In this document: positions 14,543 through 16,017 of the stretch, piece by piece
Position numbering within the stretch: position 1 is the first letter of the stretch
How the letters are laid out: the number at the start of each line of letters is the position of its first letter
Assembly (NCBI GenBank): GCA_003557085.1
Contig: PWPR01000170.1
Coordinates: forward strand, 1-16,017
Origin: Clostridia bacterium
GTDB lineage: Bacteria > Bacillota > UBA994 > PWPR01
Direction of reading: 5' to 3'
Length of the DNA: 16,017 nt
Notes under the pieces: model-generated
The model's input: the letters and a program-made list of their open reading frames with translations, nothing else
What the model was told of the DNA's origin: nothing
The model's database searches: none
Made by a program: the position numbers and the translations under genes

Positions 14543-16017
14543 TTAATTATCCAATAAATCGCCAGACTGTGCTCTATTAAGTCTTTGGTAAAGTCCTTCT
14601 TGGTCAATTAATTCTTCGTGAGTTCCTTTTTGAACGATTTTGCCTTCTTCTAAAACTAAGATCATATCTGCATTTTTTATAGTTGAGAGTCTATGGGCTA
14701 TGGCAATAATAGTCTTATTACCAGTAAGGTCATTAATAGCCTTTTGAATTTCTTTTTCAGTTTCTACATCAACAGAAGCAGTTGCTTCATCCAAAATAAT
14801 AATAGGAGCTTTTCTTAAAATAGCTCTAGCAATAGCAATTCGCTGCTTTTGTCCCCCAGAGAGCCGCATACCTCTTTCACCTACTTTAGTGTTATAGCCA
14901 TCAGGCATATCCATGATGGTGTCGTGAATACGTGCAGCAATAGCAGCTTGTTTGATTTCTTCTTGACTAGCTCTAGGGTTAGCATAAGCTATATTTTCAG
15001 TAATTGTGCCATTGAATAAAAAGGTATCTTGATGAACAGGTGCGATATTTGATCTTAAAGACTCTAAAGTTATGTCTCTAATATCATGCCCGTCAATTTT
15101 TATACTCCCTGCTTTAGGGTCATAATAGCGAGAAACAAGCTTAGTTACAGTAGTTTTTCCAACTCCTGTTGGACCTACTAGAGCGACCATTTCACCTGGT
15201 TGACAAGAAAAATCAATGTTTTCTAGTACAGGGACATCATCTTCATAAGAAAAATCTACACCTTCAAAGCTAATTGCACCCTTGACTGATTCAAGCTGTG
15301 TAGCATTGTCTATTTCCTCAATATCTGATTCAGTATCAAGTATGAACATGACGCGTTCAGCTCCTGCATAAGCTCGCTGCATCTCTTCTAAAAGCCTAGC
15401 TAAGCCAGCTATAGGGGTGTAAAACAGGCCTAAATATAATAAAAAGGCTACTATGTCTCCAACAAATATTTCGCCTTGAAAGGCTAAATATCCACCTACG
15501 CCAACAACCAAGATTGTACCAATAGAAGATAAAAACTCTACACCAGGGTGAAACACTGCACTTAGCTTAAGAGCATAGAGCATAGCTTTGGTAAAAGTGC
15601 TAGCTTGTTCTGATACCTTCTCTACCTCATAGCTTTCTTGATTAAAGGCTTGAATTTCATGCATACCTGAAAAATTATCTTGAAGCTTAGAATTTAGTCC
15701 GGCTAAAGCTTTTTGAGAAAGCTGAAAATTAGGCCTTATTTTGGTTGAAAATATATATCCTGCAACTAAAATAAAGGGGATAGGGATAAAGGTTAGCAGA
15801 GCTAACTTGGCATTTACTGATAATAGGATTACTATTACACCAAAAACTGTAACAAAGTTTGTTATCATCTCAGGGATAATATGGGCATAAAGAAGTTCAA
15901 AATGATAAGTATCATTAACAACTCTACTCATTAAATCACCTGTTTGCTTATCACTAAAGAAGCCCAAAGATAGGCTTTGGATATGGGGATATACCTTAAC
16001 TCTTAACTCTTCTACAA
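14543..16017 (-). CDS. ABC exporter half-transporter (MdlB/MsbA-like, TMD-NBD), N-terminus cut off by window edge
   Basis: 490 residues are visible and the frame is open at the right edge. The first visible residues (VEELRVKVYPHIQSLSLGFF) already match the middle of an ABC exporter membrane domain, before the TGDLMSRVVND coupling segment. About 90-110 residues are therefore missing, and the TTG at 15967 is not a real start. The membrane domain is followed by a complete ATPase: Walker A GPTGVGKT (near 15155-15176), a Q-loop in QDTFLF, signature LSGGQ, Walker B IIILDEATASVD, and H-loop IAHRLSTI. Half-transporters of this type work as homo- or heterodimers to export lipids, peptides or drugs; the substrate cannot be read from the sequence. 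A partner gene may lie right of the window. The acetyltransferase follows with no gap. Confidence 0.93.
   Translation of the reverse strand, partial: VEELRVKVYPHIQSLSLGFFSDKQTGDLMSRVVNDTYHFELLYAHIIPEMITNFVTVFGVIVILLSVNAKLALLTFIPIPFILVAGYIFSTKIRPNFQLSQKALAGLNSKLQDNFSGMHEIQAFNQESYEVEKVSEQASTFTKAMLYALKLSAVFHPGVEFLSSIGTILVVGVGGYLAFQGEIFVGDIVAFLLYLGLFYTPIAGLARLLEEMQRAYAGAERVMFILDTESDIEEIDNATQLESVKGAISFEGVDFSYEDDVPVLENIDFSCQPGEMVALVGPTGVGKTTVTKLVSRYYDPKAGSIKIDGHDIRDITLESLRSNIAPVHQDTFLFNGTITENIAYANPRASQEEIKQAAIAARIHDTIMDMPDGYNTKVGERGMRLSGGQKQRIAIARAILRKAPIIILDEATASVDVETEKEIQKAINDLTGNKTIIAIAHRLSTIKNADMILVLEEGKIVQKGTHEELIDQEGLYQRLNRAQSGDLLDN

Noticed and set aside
15965..15967. TTG as the true start of the ABC exporter, giving a short protein
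   Set aside because: The frame continues to the window edge with sequence typical of the exporter membrane domain, so the gene is simply cut off.
1..16017. tRNA, rRNA, CRISPR arrays, insertion sequences, phage genes
   Set aside because: No cloverleaf, repeat-spacer pattern, transposase, integrase or terminal inverted repeat was seen on either strand.

Overview
The window is AT-rich chromosomal DNA. Strong GGAGG-type ribosome binding sites, clostridial-type regulators, a purine riboswitch, intrinsic terminators at most gene ends and a ferredoxin-like domain on a membrane protein all suggest a low-GC Firmicute, probably an anaerobe of the class Clostridia. I cannot name the genus. No rRNA, tRNA, CRISPR array, transposase or phage gene was seen.

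Layout. (1) 1-2067, minus: the start and most of a UvrD-type (SF1) helicase fused to a C-terminal HsdR_N-type nuclease domain; its end lies left of the window. (2) 2083-2259: divergent promoter region. (3) 2260-4422, plus: RecQ helicase. (4) 4423-4460: bidirectional terminator. (5) 9298 down to 4462, minus: a purine-uptake operon. Its order is promoter, guanine-class purine riboswitch with attenuator, BMP-family lipoprotein, double-NBD ATPase, permease, permease. The three transporter genes after the lipoprotein overlap or nearly touch. The order and families match Bacillus subtilis nupNOPQ, the guanosine importer. Two CGAA-cored PurBox-like sites lie just upstream, so transcription initiation (PurR) and attenuation (guanine) may both control it. 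(6) 9437-11200, minus: DUF4153 membrane protein with its own extended -10 promoter. (7) 12467 down to 11272, minus: two half-size permeases of the YraQ/ArsP (PF03773) type joined by an ATGA overlap; the second carries a C-terminal single-cluster ferredoxin domain. (8) 12535-13641, plus: a divergent Crp/Fnr regulator and a small unknown protein. A perfect 14-bp inverted repeat between regulator and permeases is centred 41.5 bp upstream of the predicted permease transcription start, the class II activator position. (9) 13641-13675: bidirectional terminator. (10) 13670-16017, minus: an ABC exporter half-transporter cut by the right edge, with a two-domain GNAT acetyltransferase abutting its stop codon.

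How the genes may work together: the nup block is one purine salvage unit. The Crp/Fnr regulator, split permease and ferredoxin domain look like one redox- or stress-linked transport module of unknown substrate. The helicase-nuclease fusion facing recQ is the best candidate for an uncharacterised DNA-processing or defence protein. The ABC exporter and acetyltransferase are probably co-transcribed.

Several start codons were moved from the longest possible reading frame using ribosome binding sites and signal peptides: the lipoprotein to 9080, the permeases to 5391, 6457 and 11988, the unknown protein to 13234, and the helicase fusion to GTG at 2067.
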